Below are positions 1 through 5,945 of a stretch of DNA of 8,206 nucleotides, piece after piece. Made by a program: the position numbers and the translations under genes. The notes below the pieces were generated by a model, which saw only the letters and a list, made by a program, of their open reading frames with translations, was not told where the DNA came from and ran no database searches. The first letter of the stretch is position 1, and every line of letters starts with the position of its first letter. The DNA is from a bacterium (GTDB lineage Bacteria > Bacillota > Clostridia > Christensenellales > UBA1242): assembly GCA_024692805.1 (NCBI GenBank), contig JAILMD010000021.1, forward strand, positions 1-8,206. Direction: 5' to 3'.

Positions 1-110
1 CTTATTTGATTATTATATATTTATTTTATCTATTTTTATATTTATTAGCAACTTTTTTTGACGCAATTATCTATTTTTATTAGGTTTTTTCAATAAAAAA
101 GTGCGTTTTA

Positions 111-142
111 GGTAAAAAATAAAGCCTATCTTACGATAGGCT
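111..142 (-). terminator. Intrinsic terminator of the 87-aa membrane protein gene
   Basis: Read leftward, an 8-bp stem AGCCTATC/GATAGGCT with a 4-nt loop (123-142) is followed by a T-rich run (TTATTTTTTA). It starts six bases beyond the TAA stop of the small membrane protein gene, the expected place for a rho-independent terminator. The flank at 1-110 is very AT-rich and shows no gene or convincing element. Confidence 0.85.
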
Positions 143-147
143 AACAG

Positions 148-411
148 TTAAATCCAAAGTGTAAATAATAAAACTATAAAAACAATTCCAACAAGCACTA
201 AAATAGGAACGCCAAACTTCGCAAAAGCTTTATCAACTCCCCCGTTTGCTTCATCAACAGCTTTTTGATGAATTTTAATAGGAATGATTTCTAAGAAGAT
301 TGCAATAAAACCTAAAATGAATTGCGTTTTAAATAAAAATACAATTCCTATAATAAATCCTAAAAACAAAACAAGTGATAAAAGTGATAATAAAACGCTT
401 TTAATGCTCAT
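148..411 (-). CDS. Small hypothetical membrane protein (87 aa)
   Basis: The protein has about 87 residues and is dominated by hydrophobic stretches. Membrane segments are likely at about residues 4-27, 30-44 and 67-87, joined by a short polar loop (about 46-66) containing HQKAVDEANGGVDKAF. There is no cleavable signal peptide and no recognised catalytic motif, so no function is assigned. I chose the ATG at 411 because an AAGGAG ribosome binding site lies six bases upstream. The longer in-frame ATG at 468 falls in the -35 element of the gene's own promoter and has no ribosome binding site. The gene is monocistronic, with a promoter at 440-468 and a terminator at 111-142, and it diverges from the surface-protein operon. 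Three short hydrophobic segments with a tiny loop would fit a small integral membrane protein. That the gene is real is well supported by its signals; its role is unknown. Confidence 0.75.
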   Translation of the reverse strand: MSIKSVLLSLLSLVLFLGFIIGIVFLFKTQFILGFIAIFLEIIPIKIHQKAVDEANGGVDKAFAKFGVPILVLVGIVFIVLLFTLWI

Positions 412-439
412 AACTAACTCCTTACTTTTGGTTATTTTT

Positions 440-468
440 ATTTTACTATAAATCAAATTATTATTCAA
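440..468 (-). promoter_or_regulatory. Promoter of the small membrane protein gene
   Basis: On the minus strand the -35 is TTGAAT (463-468), then a 17-nt spacer, then the -10 TAAAAT (440-445). The predicted start near 433 gives a leader of about 22 nt that contains the AAGGAG ribosome binding site. It is divergent from, and close to, the promoter at 508-536. Confidence 0.65.
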
Positions 469-507
469 ATGATTTTTAGTTAGTTTTTTTATTTAAAACT
501 TTCTAAA

Positions 508-536
508 TTGACAAACCATATTGCTTGTGATATATT
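508..536 (+). promoter_or_regulatory. Consensus extended -10 promoter of the surface protein / MscS operon
   Basis: A perfect TTGACA (508-513) is separated by exactly 17 nt from TATATT (531-536), and TG at 528-529 forms an extended -10 (TGATATATT). Transcription should begin around 543-544, only two or three bases before the ATG at 546. The mRNA would therefore be leaderless or nearly so, which fits the absence of any Shine-Dalgarno sequence there. Confidence 0.8.
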
Positions 537-545
537 TTTGTTAAT

Positions 546-1370
546 ATGAGCTATCTTAATAAAACAAATGATATCTCGCCAAAAAACTCAAGCGCCGCAA
601 CCGGAAATAAATTTGACGGCAACCAGGTTTTTTGGGGAAATAATAAAATAACGCACGACTGCGAATATAAACCAAACAGCGCGCCAAACGAAAGTGCGCG
701 AGTCAAAAAAACAAAGTCGCTAACAAATATGTTTAAAACTTTTGCAGTTATGTTTTCAGCAGTTTTGATGGGCTCGGCTGGTTTAGGGCTGATAACAACT
801 TCAAGCGTTAATGTAACTTTTAATGATATTTATGCTTACGATAATTGCGTTAGTTATTATATAAGCCTTTCAAGTTATGAAGAAGGTTTAAGCGTTGTTT
901 TATATAATGACTTTACAAATCGCGAAGAAAAGGTTGAGGAAAACAATATTGAAATTGAAGGCGTTTTTGAAAACCTTGCGCCGAATATGTATTACACCCT
1001 CGCGGTTAAAAAAGGGTCAAGCACGATTGCAAAAACTTCAATCTATTTAAAAGAATATGAGCGTGGTAAATATATTGACTATCAAGAAGAACAAACAAAA
1101 CCAGATAAGACTGATGATTTAAATGAGCGCGAAAATTATATGAGCGACGACCCAACCTATGATCCAACTGAAAACGATAATCCTGACCAAGAGCCAATCA
1201 TTGAAGACGAGCCTAACGAAGAACCAATTGAAGAAAATGATGACCCTAACCAATCATATAATTCAGATAAGCCAACATATGACGACCCAACAAATAATAA
1301 TCAAAACGGAAATTCTAACGACCCAACTTATTTAGATGATAACGAAAATGGCAATCCAAATGAGCCATAA
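546..1370 (+). CDS. Membrane-anchored surface protein with FN3/Ig-like domain and acidic Asp/Asn/Pro tail
   Basis: This 274-aa protein has four parts. Residues 1-61 are hydrophilic, Asn/Ser-rich and end in a basic patch (RVKKTK). Residues about 63-85 form one hydrophobic membrane segment. Residues about 86-168 look like a small beta-sandwich, with an FN3-type closing pattern (FENLAPNMYYTLAV). Residues about 183-274 are low-complexity and acidic: in 201-274 there are 24 Asp/Glu and a single Lys, with three [DN][DK]PTY repeats. The positive charge before the helix implies N-inside, C-outside topology. There is no LPXTG sorting signal. No start codon exists between the upstream in-frame TGA (528) and ATG 546, and the next Met is residue 62, so 546 is the likely start although no ribosome binding site precedes it. 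It is followed after 12 nt by the MscS gene in the same operon. I do not recognise the family; a sensory or cell-surface role is only a guess. Confidence 0.8.
   Translation: MSYLNKTNDISPKNSSAATGNKFDGNQVFWGNNKITHDCEYKPNSAPNESARVKKTKSLTNMFKTFAVMFSAVLMGSAGLGLITTSSVNVTFNDIYAYDNCVSYYISLSSYEEGLSVVLYNDFTNREEKVEENNIEIEGVFENLAPNMYYTLAVKKGSSTIAKTSIYLKEYERGKYIDYQEEQTKPDKTDDLNERENYMSDDPTYDPTENDNPDQEPIIEDEPNEEPIEENDDPNQSYNSDKPTYDDPTNNNQNGNSNDPTYLDDNENGNPNEP
1146..1331 (+). repeat. Degenerate [DN][DK]PTY repeats in the surface protein tail
   Basis: The pentapeptides DDPTY (1146-1160), DKPTY (1266-1280) and NDPTY (1317-1331) recur within the acidic tail. They are followed by DPT/DDPT or Leu-Asp-Asp and separated by Glu-Pro-rich stretches. 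At DNA level they share the word CCAAC(C/A/T)TATG/T with third-position changes, so this is an old or selected protein repeat and not a fresh tandem duplication. Confidence 0.6.
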
Positions 1371-1376
1371 AGGAGA
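1371..1376 (+). promoter_or_regulatory. Ribosome binding site of the MscS gene
   Basis: AGGAGA directly abuts the TAA stop of the surface protein and lies six bases before the ATG at 1383. It sets the MscS start and shows that the second gene of the operon uses ordinary Shine-Dalgarno initiation, unlike the first. Confidence 0.85.
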
Positions 1377-1382
1377 TAAAAA

Positions 1383-2405
1383 ATGAAACAAAAGAAAAAC
1401 ATTAATAAAGGAACAATTATAACATTATCAATTTTAACAGCTTTAACAATCGCCATTTATGTTTTAGCTGATTATATCTTTGGTGAGGCTTCAGTTTTTA
1501 ACAGGGCAATCTCATCTAACACAATTTTAAACGGGCTATATAATAAAATCCCTTGCGTTTTAAAATCAATTCAAATTATAGCAATCAGCTGGTTATTAAG
1601 CGTTGGCATTAGGTCTTTGCTTAAAAAGATCTTAGCAAGAAACAATCGTGGCGCAACAATTGTTAAACTTGTTAATAGTTTTATTAAATATTTAATTGCT
1701 ATTATCGCAATTATGTTAGTTTTAAATGCCTTTGGCGTTGACACTGCTACCCTTCTTGCAAGCGCCGGACTACTTAGCTTAGTTATCGGCCTTGGTGCCC
1801 AAAGTTTAATAAGCGATATTATTGCCGGAATCTTTATTGTTTTCGAAGGCGAATATCAAGTTGGTGATATCGTTATTATTGACGGCTGGCGTGGAACAGT
1901 TGATGAAATTGGAATCAGAACAACTAAGGTTATTGACTGGCAAGGAAACATAAAAATCATAAACAACAGCGCCGTTTCTTCAATTATTAACCAATCAAAA
2001 GAACTTTCAGTTACAACCTGTGTTGTTGGAATCGACTATCGTGAATCAATTCCTCAAGTTGAACTTTTAATTAAAAACAACCTTGAAAGAATTAAACAAG
2101 CAATTCCTGAAATTGTTGAAGGGCCTTATTATAAAGGCGTTGATAGCTTAGGCGAATCAAGCGTTAATCTCCTCTTTATTGCAACAGTTAAAGAAACAGA
2201 TTATTATGTTGTTCAAAGAGCGTTAAATCGTGAAATTAAAATGTTATTTGATGAAAATAATGTTTGTATTCCATTCCCTCAAGTTACAATCAACGAACCT
2301 GGCGAAATTGGCAAAAAGGCAACAACTCAAGAAAATAAAAAGGCTCGTGAGTTTGCAAAACAACAAAGAACAGTTTCAAAAACAATGGAAGACACAAACC
2401 TTTAA
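1383..2405 (+). CDS. MscS-family small-conductance mechanosensitive channel
   Basis: This 340-aa protein belongs to the MscS family, homo-oligomeric inner-membrane channels that open under membrane tension and release solutes on osmotic downshock. Membrane helices are at about residues 11-33, 60-80 and 95-117, followed by the amphipathic pore helix at about 121-155. The family signature is clear: GLGAQSLISDIIAGIF, then the beta-domain FEGEYQVGDIVIIDGWRGTV, EIGIRTT, a DWQGN turn and the NNSAV strand. The cytoplasmic alpha/beta domain follows (about 212-304) and ends in the typical PFPQ. A charged tail (about 306-340, Lys/Gln/Glu-rich) extends beyond the core. The length is within the range of bacterial MscS/YnaI-like members, and the start is fixed by AGGAGA six bases upstream. 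It is the distal gene of an operon with the surface protein and ends at a strong terminator. Family assignment is firm; ion preference cannot be read from the sequence. Confidence 0.95.
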   Translation: MKQKKNINKGTIITLSILTALTIAIYVLADYIFGEASVFNRAISSNTILNGLYNKIPCVLKSIQIIAISWLLSVGIRSLLKKILARNNRGATIVKLVNSFIKYLIAIIAIMLVLNAFGVDTATLLASAGLLSLVIGLGAQSLISDIIAGIFIVFEGEYQVGDIVIIDGWRGTVDEIGIRTTKVIDWQGNIKIINNSAVSSIINQSKELSVTTCVVGIDYRESIPQVELLIKNNLERIKQAIPEIVEGPYYKGVDSLGESSVNLLFIATVKETDYYVVQRALNREIKMLFDENNVCIPFPQVTINEPGEIGKKATTQENKKAREFAKQQRTVSKTMEDTNL

Positions 2406-2419
2406 AAAATAAAAACTAT

Positions 2420-2457
2420 TCCCTATGGCTAAATTTATTGCCATAGGGATTTTTTTT
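2420..2457 (+). terminator. Intrinsic terminator of the surface protein / MscS operon
   Basis: A 10-bp stem (TCCCTATGGC, 2420-2429, with GCCATAGGGA, 2440-2449) has a 10-nt AT loop and is followed by eight T residues (2450-2457). It lies 14 bases beyond the MscS stop. Its right half also holds the -35 of the next gene's promoter. Confidence 0.93.
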
Positions 2458-2466
2458 GAATATAAT
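2438..2466 (+). promoter_or_regulatory. Promoter of the YgjV-family gene, nested in the terminator
   Basis: TTGCCA (2438-2443, five of six consensus bases) is spaced 17 nt from a perfect TATAAT (2461-2466). The -35 spans the loop/right-arm junction of the upstream terminator and the spacer contains its T-tract. The predicted start at 2473-2474 leaves a leader of about 5-6 nt before ATG 2479. Confidence 0.75.
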
Positions 2467-2478
2467 AAGAAAGATTTT

Positions 2479-3057
2479 ATGTTTACAACAAAATATATAA
2501 TATCTCAAATAATCGCTCTTTTTGCTTATGCCTCAATAACTGCAACAATGTTTGTTAAAAGTAAAATCAAAATTTTACTTTTAAACATTACTTGCTCAAT
2601 ATTTTTCTTTTTTCACTATTTGTTATTAGGCGCAAGCGTTGGAATGTATATTAATGTAATAGGGACCGCAAGAGGACTCTGGTTTTATCTTGACGAAAGG
2701 TTTAATAGCAAACATTTATTTAATGCTTTAATCGTTTGCCTCGCCGCAACACTTGTTAGTTCAATTTACGCATTTAGTTCGTGGGTTGAATGTTTTGCTT
2801 TAATTGCTGGCGTTATTTTTACTTATAGCCTTTGGCAAAAAAATATTGGCTTTTATAGGTGGTCAATGTTAATTTGTAGTATTTTATGGGTTGTTTATAA
2901 CATTCTTCACTACTCTATCGTTGCAACATTTGGCGAATCAATTCTAATCATTATTGAAATAGTATCAATTGTTAAATATTATAGAAAAGATAAAAGCGAT
3001 TTAGCATCAACACCACAGATTACTGCCCCACTCCCTACCCAAGAAACAACAGAATAG
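2479..3057 (+). CDS. YgjV-family inner-membrane protein
   Basis: This 192-aa polytopic membrane protein has about six hydrophobic segments (roughly 8-26, 31-49, 52-66, 80-98, 103-119 and 128-168) and a polar Thr/Pro/Gln-rich tail after residue 170. The pattern FFFFHYLLLGASVGMYIN followed by IGTARGLWF resembles the conserved block of the Imp-YgjV family (E. coli YgjV and relatives), whose biochemical function is not established. The family call rests on recognising this block by eye and on the length, which is close to that of YgjV. I start it at ATG 2479 because an earlier in-frame ATG (2425) lies inside the terminator hairpin and upstream of the promoter, so it would not be on the transcript. 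There is no good Shine-Dalgarno sequence (only weak AAGAAAG), in line with a very short leader. It is monocistronic and converges on the P-type ATPase gene across a bidirectional terminator. Confidence 0.8.
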   Translation: MFTTKYIISQIIALFAYASITATMFVKSKIKILLLNITCSIFFFFHYLLLGASVGMYINVIGTARGLWFYLDERFNSKHLFNALIVCLAATLVSSIYAFSSWVECFALIAGVIFTYSLWQKNIGFYRWSMLICSILWVVYNILHYSIVATFGESILIIIEIVSIVKYYRKDKSDLASTPQITAPLPTQETTE

Positions 3058-3086
3058 AATAACTATTATGGCCCAACAACAACTAT

Positions 3087-3102
3087 AACTCTTGCAAGAG
3101 TT
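3087..3102. repeat. Perfect 16-bp palindrome in the convergent intergenic region
   Basis: AACTCTTGCAAGAGTT is a perfect inverted repeat with no spacer, located 30 bases past the YgjV-family stop and before the shared terminator. A palindrome with no loop suits a dimeric DNA-binding protein better than a terminator, and no T-tract follows it. It could also be chance or a decayed terminator. Confidence 0.45.
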
Positions 3103-3120
3103 GCCGCTTAATAATCAATA

Positions 3121-3160
3121 AAACAAAAATAGTTTAGCAAATCGCTAAACTATTTTTTTA
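3121..3160. terminator. Bidirectional intrinsic terminator between convergent genes
   Basis: A stem built on AGTTTAGC/GCTAAACT (3131-3138 with 3144-3151, extended by A-T pairs on both sides) has a 5-nt loop. It carries a T7 run on the right (3153-3159) and an A-rich run on the left (3121-3129). It can therefore end transcription of the YgjV-family gene rightward and of the P-type ATPase gene leftward (stop at 3184-3186). Confidence 0.88.
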
Positions 3161-3183
3161 TAATTTTTTTTATTCGGAATTGT

Positions 3184-4320
3184 TTATACTTTATTATTCA
3201 TTTTTTGTTTTAATTTTTTATTTATAACAACTTTGAAAAGTTCCATAACAACAATTATGCTTAAAGATGATGTCAGTAATATTGGCAATAAATAATTATT
3301 AATTGCGCCCATACCAAGGAAGTTTCTTATTGGCTCAACAATAACAAATACACATTGAAGAACAATTGATAAAATTATTGTTGAAACTAATATCCAGTTG
3401 TTTTTTAACGGAACCTTAAATAATGACAAATATTCATTTCTGCAGTTTATAACCTGTATGTCTTCAAAGAAAACCATTAGGGTAACAATTATTGCCCTTA
3501 TAGAGGCTAAATTCATTGTTGTTTTACTTAAAATAAAATAAACAACAAAAACAGATATTCCTATGAAAATTCCAGATATAAGAATTTCAGATATTAGAAG
3601 TTTATTAAATATGTTCTCATTTGTTTTCTTAATTCTTTTATTAGAAATATGATCAATTGGTTTTTCAAATGCAAACGCATTACTCTGTATTCCATTAGTT
3701 ATTAAATTTAGCCATAAGAATTGAACTGCTGTTAATGGGAACTGCAAACCAAAAATTATAGAAAAACAATATAAAATAATCTCACAAAAACCAGTTGAAA
3801 GTAATAAATAAATAACGTTTCTTATATTTCCATAAGCCATTCGCCCTTCATTTATCCCAGAAACTATACTAGAGAATTTATCATCTGTGATAATCATATC
3901 GCTGGCTTCTTTAGCAATGTCTGACCCGCTACCAACAGCGATGCCAATATTTGCTTGCTTTATTGCCAAAGTATCATTTATTCCATCACCGGTAACGGCA
4001 ACAAATTCACCTTGACGTTTTAAAGATTCAACTATTGCAAGTTTTTGTAGTGGGGTAACTCTAGCACAAATTCTAATGCTTTTTATAAATAAATCAAAGG
4101 CTGCCTGCCCTCTTTTCATCATTTCATCTATTTGCTCGCCAGTAGTTACTTGTGATTTATCTTTAACAATATTTAAATCTTTACCAATACTATAAGCAGT
4201 GAGTGGGTGGTCGCCGGTTATCATATAAACTTTAACGCCCGATTCTTGGCAAGATTTAACTGCATCATACGTTTCTTCACGTGCGGGATCGATAAACGCT
4301 ACTAGACCCAACATCGTCAA
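3184..4320 (-). CDS. P-type cation-transporting ATPase, C-terminal part (frameshifted)
   Basis: This is the second half of a P-type ATPase whose first half lies immediately upstream in another frame. It contains the P-domain loop MITGD (residues 33-37 of this fragment), the hinge GDGINDTLAIKQANIGIAVG (111-130) with the Mg-binding Asp pair, and helices M5-M10. In M5 a Glu (residue 180, in STGFCE) occupies the ion-site position. M6 reads LWLNLITNGIQSNAFAFE (203-219), where classic Ca-ATPases have TDG, so the key M6 Asp is Asn. The nominal start is TTG at 4320, with ATG at 4314 next, and neither has a ribosome binding site. In this frame the reading continues upstream without a stop to about 4450 (IDNKLILLQNEKLAGDGYRV), which is the missing middle of the enzyme. 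It is therefore not an independent gene. Confidence 0.85.
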   Translation of the reverse strand: MTMLGLVAFIDPAREETYDAVKSCQESGVKVYMITGDHPLTAYSIGKDLNIVKDKSQVTTGEQIDEMMKRGQAAFDLFIKSIRICARVTPLQKLAIVESLKRQGEFVAVTGDGINDTLAIKQANIGIAVGSGSDIAKEASDMIITDDKFSSIVSGINEGRMAYGNIRNVIYLLLSTGFCEIILYCFSIIFGLQFPLTAVQFLWLNLITNGIQSNAFAFEKPIDHISNKRIKKTNENIFNKLLISEILISGIFIGISVFVVYFILSKTTMNLASIRAIIVTLMVFFEDIQVINCRNEYLSLFKVPLKNNWILVSTIILSIVLQCVFVIVEPIRNFLGMGAINNYLLPILLTSSLSIIVVMELFKVVINKKLKQKMNNKV

Positions 4321-4439
4321 ATCTTCAATTCCATTAATACTATCAGTAAGCGCTTTTTTCTGCTCGCCATAAGCAATTGCTATAACCCTATAACCATCGC
4401 CAGCAAGTTTTTCGTTTTGTAAAAGTATAAGCTTATTGT

Positions 4440-5852
4440 CTATTGGCTTTTTTCACCATCTTTTTGCATAAACCGGCAGTGTTCTATAACTGTTTCTGGT
4501 GACCCTTTTATGGTTACAAACCTTTTATCGTTTTGCAAATATTCTAGTGCAGAATATCTATTTTCAGACTCATAAGGAATTTTTGAAGCAACTTTTATAT
4601 CATCAGTTTGAACTCCATTTTTAATGCCTAAAACTTTAAAAGCAATATCAATAGAATCCCCAATAAAACTATATTGTTCTTGTTGATATTTAACCTGCGC
4701 TTCATTGTTTAAAAACCCTAACGTTGCAATTAAATCTACTTGATTTTGTTGGTTAACATTTTTGCGACTTACTTCAACACTTCCAACAACACTATATCCT
4801 TCCCCTGTTACTCTAAGTTTAGAGTTGTCAGGCAAAACGATCATCTTTGCTGTTTGTTCGTTTACCGTTAGCGTTCCTGTTTTATCACTTGCAATAACGG
4901 TACAACTTCCAAGACTCTCAACAGAATTTAAGTTTTTAACAATAACATTTTTCTTTGCCATACGATTTGACGAAAGAGATAGTGAAATTGTTACCGCTGT
5001 TGACAAACCTTCCGGAATAGCGGACACGGTTAATGCAATAACCGAAAACATTATATCTGTTATGTGATAACCTTTAACATATAAAACGATTGATAAAAAT
5101 AAAACTAAAACAGCAAAAAATAAACTTATTTGTTTAACAAATTTATTTATCCTTATAACAAGAGGCGATGGCGCTTCTTTCATATTAATTACTTTATTTG
5201 AGATTTTCCCAAATTCAGTATTAATACCCGTTTCAACAACAACACCTTTAGCCCTACCGCTTAATACAGCGGTTCCAGCATAAACCATATTCGTGCAGTC
5301 AATTATGTTAGAACAGGCTTTGCCCTTTTCACAATTCTTTTCTCTGCCTTCTGACTCACCTGATAAAATTGATTCATCAACTTTAAAATTTGTTGTTTCT
5401 ATAAGCCTAATATCTGCTGGTATTTTATTTCCTGATTCAAGTAAAACAATATCGCCAACAACAAGATCTTCTGAGTTTAAAAGAATAATTTCTTTATTCC
5501 TAATAACTTCAATTTTAATATTTAATTGCTCTTGTAGTTTTTCAGAACTGCGTTGAGCAGTAAATTCTTGAATAAACCCCAAAACAACATTAATTATAAT
5601 AACAGCCCCAATGAATATGACATTAGAATACTCGCCTATTGCTAAAGATAATCCTATTGCAATAAATAGAATAAGCATAATGGCGGATTTAAATTGATTA
5701 AAGATTAATTTTAAAACACTCGTCCTTTTCGCTTTTGGCAAAATATTTTTACCATATTCTTCTTGGCGTTTTTTTACTTCTTCATTTGTTAATCCGTCTT
5801 CTGTTGTGTTTAATGCGTAAAGAACTTCATTTGCGTCTTGTTCTGCCCACAT
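4440..5852 (-). CDS. P-type cation-transporting ATPase, N-terminal part (frameshifted; Ca2+/PMCA-like IIA family)
   Basis: This 470-aa fragment holds the N-terminal cation_ATPase_N region (EEVKKRQEEYGKN, 24-36), M1-M2 (about 53-96), the actuator domain with the SGES loop (164-167), and M3-M4 (about 242-292) with the PEGL ion-site motif (280-283). It also has the phosphorylation motif DKTGTLT (Asp323) and the nucleotide-binding domain with a GDSIDIAF variant (398-405) and KGSPE (449-453). It stops at a TAG just after GEKSQ, mid-domain, where a family member should continue. The start ATG 5852 is supported by an AGAGG site eight bases upstream and a consensus promoter at 5873-5901. With one base restored at 4448-4453 the whole gene (3184-5852) would encode about 889 residues, normal for SERCA/PMCA-type bacterial pumps. 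Such enzymes move cations across the membrane using ATP through a phospho-Asp intermediate. The ion is uncertain because the M6 site is atypical. Confidence 0.92.
   Translation of the reverse strand: MWAEQDANEVLYALNTTEDGLTNEEVKKRQEEYGKNILPKAKRTSVLKLIFNQFKSAIMLILFIAIGLSLAIGEYSNVIFIGAVIIINVVLGFIQEFTAQRSSEKLQEQLNIKIEVIRNKEIILLNSEDLVVGDIVLLESGNKIPADIRLIETTNFKVDESILSGESEGREKNCEKGKACSNIIDCTNMVYAGTAVLSGRAKGVVVETGINTEFGKISNKVINMKEAPSPLVIRINKFVKQISLFFAVLVLFLSIVLYVKGYHITDIMFSVIALTVSAIPEGLSTAVTISLSLSSNRMAKKNVIVKNLNSVESLGSCTVIASDKTGTLTVNEQTAKMIVLPDNSKLRVTGEGYSVVGSVEVSRKNVNQQNQVDLIATLGFLNNEAQVKYQQEQYSFIGDSIDIAFKVLGIKNGVQTDDIKVASKIPYESENRYSALEYLQNDKRFVTIKGSPETVIEHCRFMQKDGEKSQ
4448..4453 (-). other. Homopolymer frameshift site within the P-type ATPase gene
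   Basis: A T6 run on the plus strand (A6 in the mRNA, GGT GAA AAA AGC CAA TAG) marks the frame change. Adding one A gives GAA AAA AAG CCA ATA GAC, which continues directly into the C-terminal reading frame with family-like sequence and no stop. This points to a one-base deletion in a homopolymer: a sequencing or assembly error, a real inactivating or phase-variable mutation, or slippage-dependent expression. Confidence 0.9.
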
Positions 5853-5872
5853 ATTATTATCCTCTTTACTTG

Positions 5873-5901
5873 ATTATACTGATTCTAAAGTATTAAGGCA
5901 A
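5873..5901 (-). promoter_or_regulatory. Promoter of the P-type ATPase gene
   Basis: On the minus strand TTGCCT (5896-5901) and a perfect TATAAT (5873-5878) are 17 nt apart. The predicted start near 5866 gives a leader of about 14 nt that begins almost at the AGAGG ribosome binding site. The promoter lies just past the terminator of the upstream hydrolase gene, so the pump is probably transcribed independently. Confidence 0.78.
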
Positions 5902-5920
5902 ATGATTAAATTCTTTCTCA

Positions 5921-5945
5921 ATAAAAAATAGCCTTATAGGCTATT
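5921..5945 (-). terminator. Intrinsic terminator of the hydrolase gene, overlapping its stop codon
   Basis: Read leftward, AATAGCCT/AGGCTATT forms a perfect 8-bp stem with a 3-nt loop (5927-5945), followed by a T-rich run (TTTTTTAT). The TAG stop (5941-5943) of the hydrolase-like gene is part of the stem, so coding sequence and terminator share bases. Confidence 0.88.

Noticed and set aside
41..115. Imperfect inverted repeat of T7 and A6 runs near the left edge
   Set aside because: The pairing is mostly A-T with mismatches and indels, as expected by chance in such AT-rich DNA.
409..468. Longer start (ATG 468) for the small membrane protein
   Set aside because: It overlaps the -35 of the gene's own promoter and lacks a ribosome binding site, whereas ATG 411 has AAGGAG at good spacing.
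1006..1197. Minus-strand ORF antisense to the surface protein
   Set aside because: It is a shadow of the low-complexity tail, with no start signals and no plausible protein features.
2230..2412. Plus-strand ORF overlapping the MscS C-terminus
   Set aside because: It is an out-of-frame shadow of a well-conserved family domain, Lys-rich by composition only.
2425..2478. Longer start (ATG 2425) for the YgjV-family protein
   Set aside because: It lies inside the terminator hairpin and upstream of the predicted transcription start. The extra 18 residues encode the stem and T-tract and do not look like protein sequence.
4447..4454. Canonical dnaX-like slippery heptamer A AAA AAG
   Set aside because: The bases AAAAAAG are present, but the zero frame reads GAA AAA AGC, which is the wrong phase for the standard X XXY YYZ tandem slip. 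No clear downstream stimulatory stem was seen, so programmed frameshifting remains only a possibility.
4762..5556. Two plus-strand ORFs (4762-5067 and 5293-5556) antisense to the P-type ATPase
   Set aside because: They mirror conserved ATPase codons (for example the DKTGTLT and PEGL regions) and have no ribosome binding sites or promoters.
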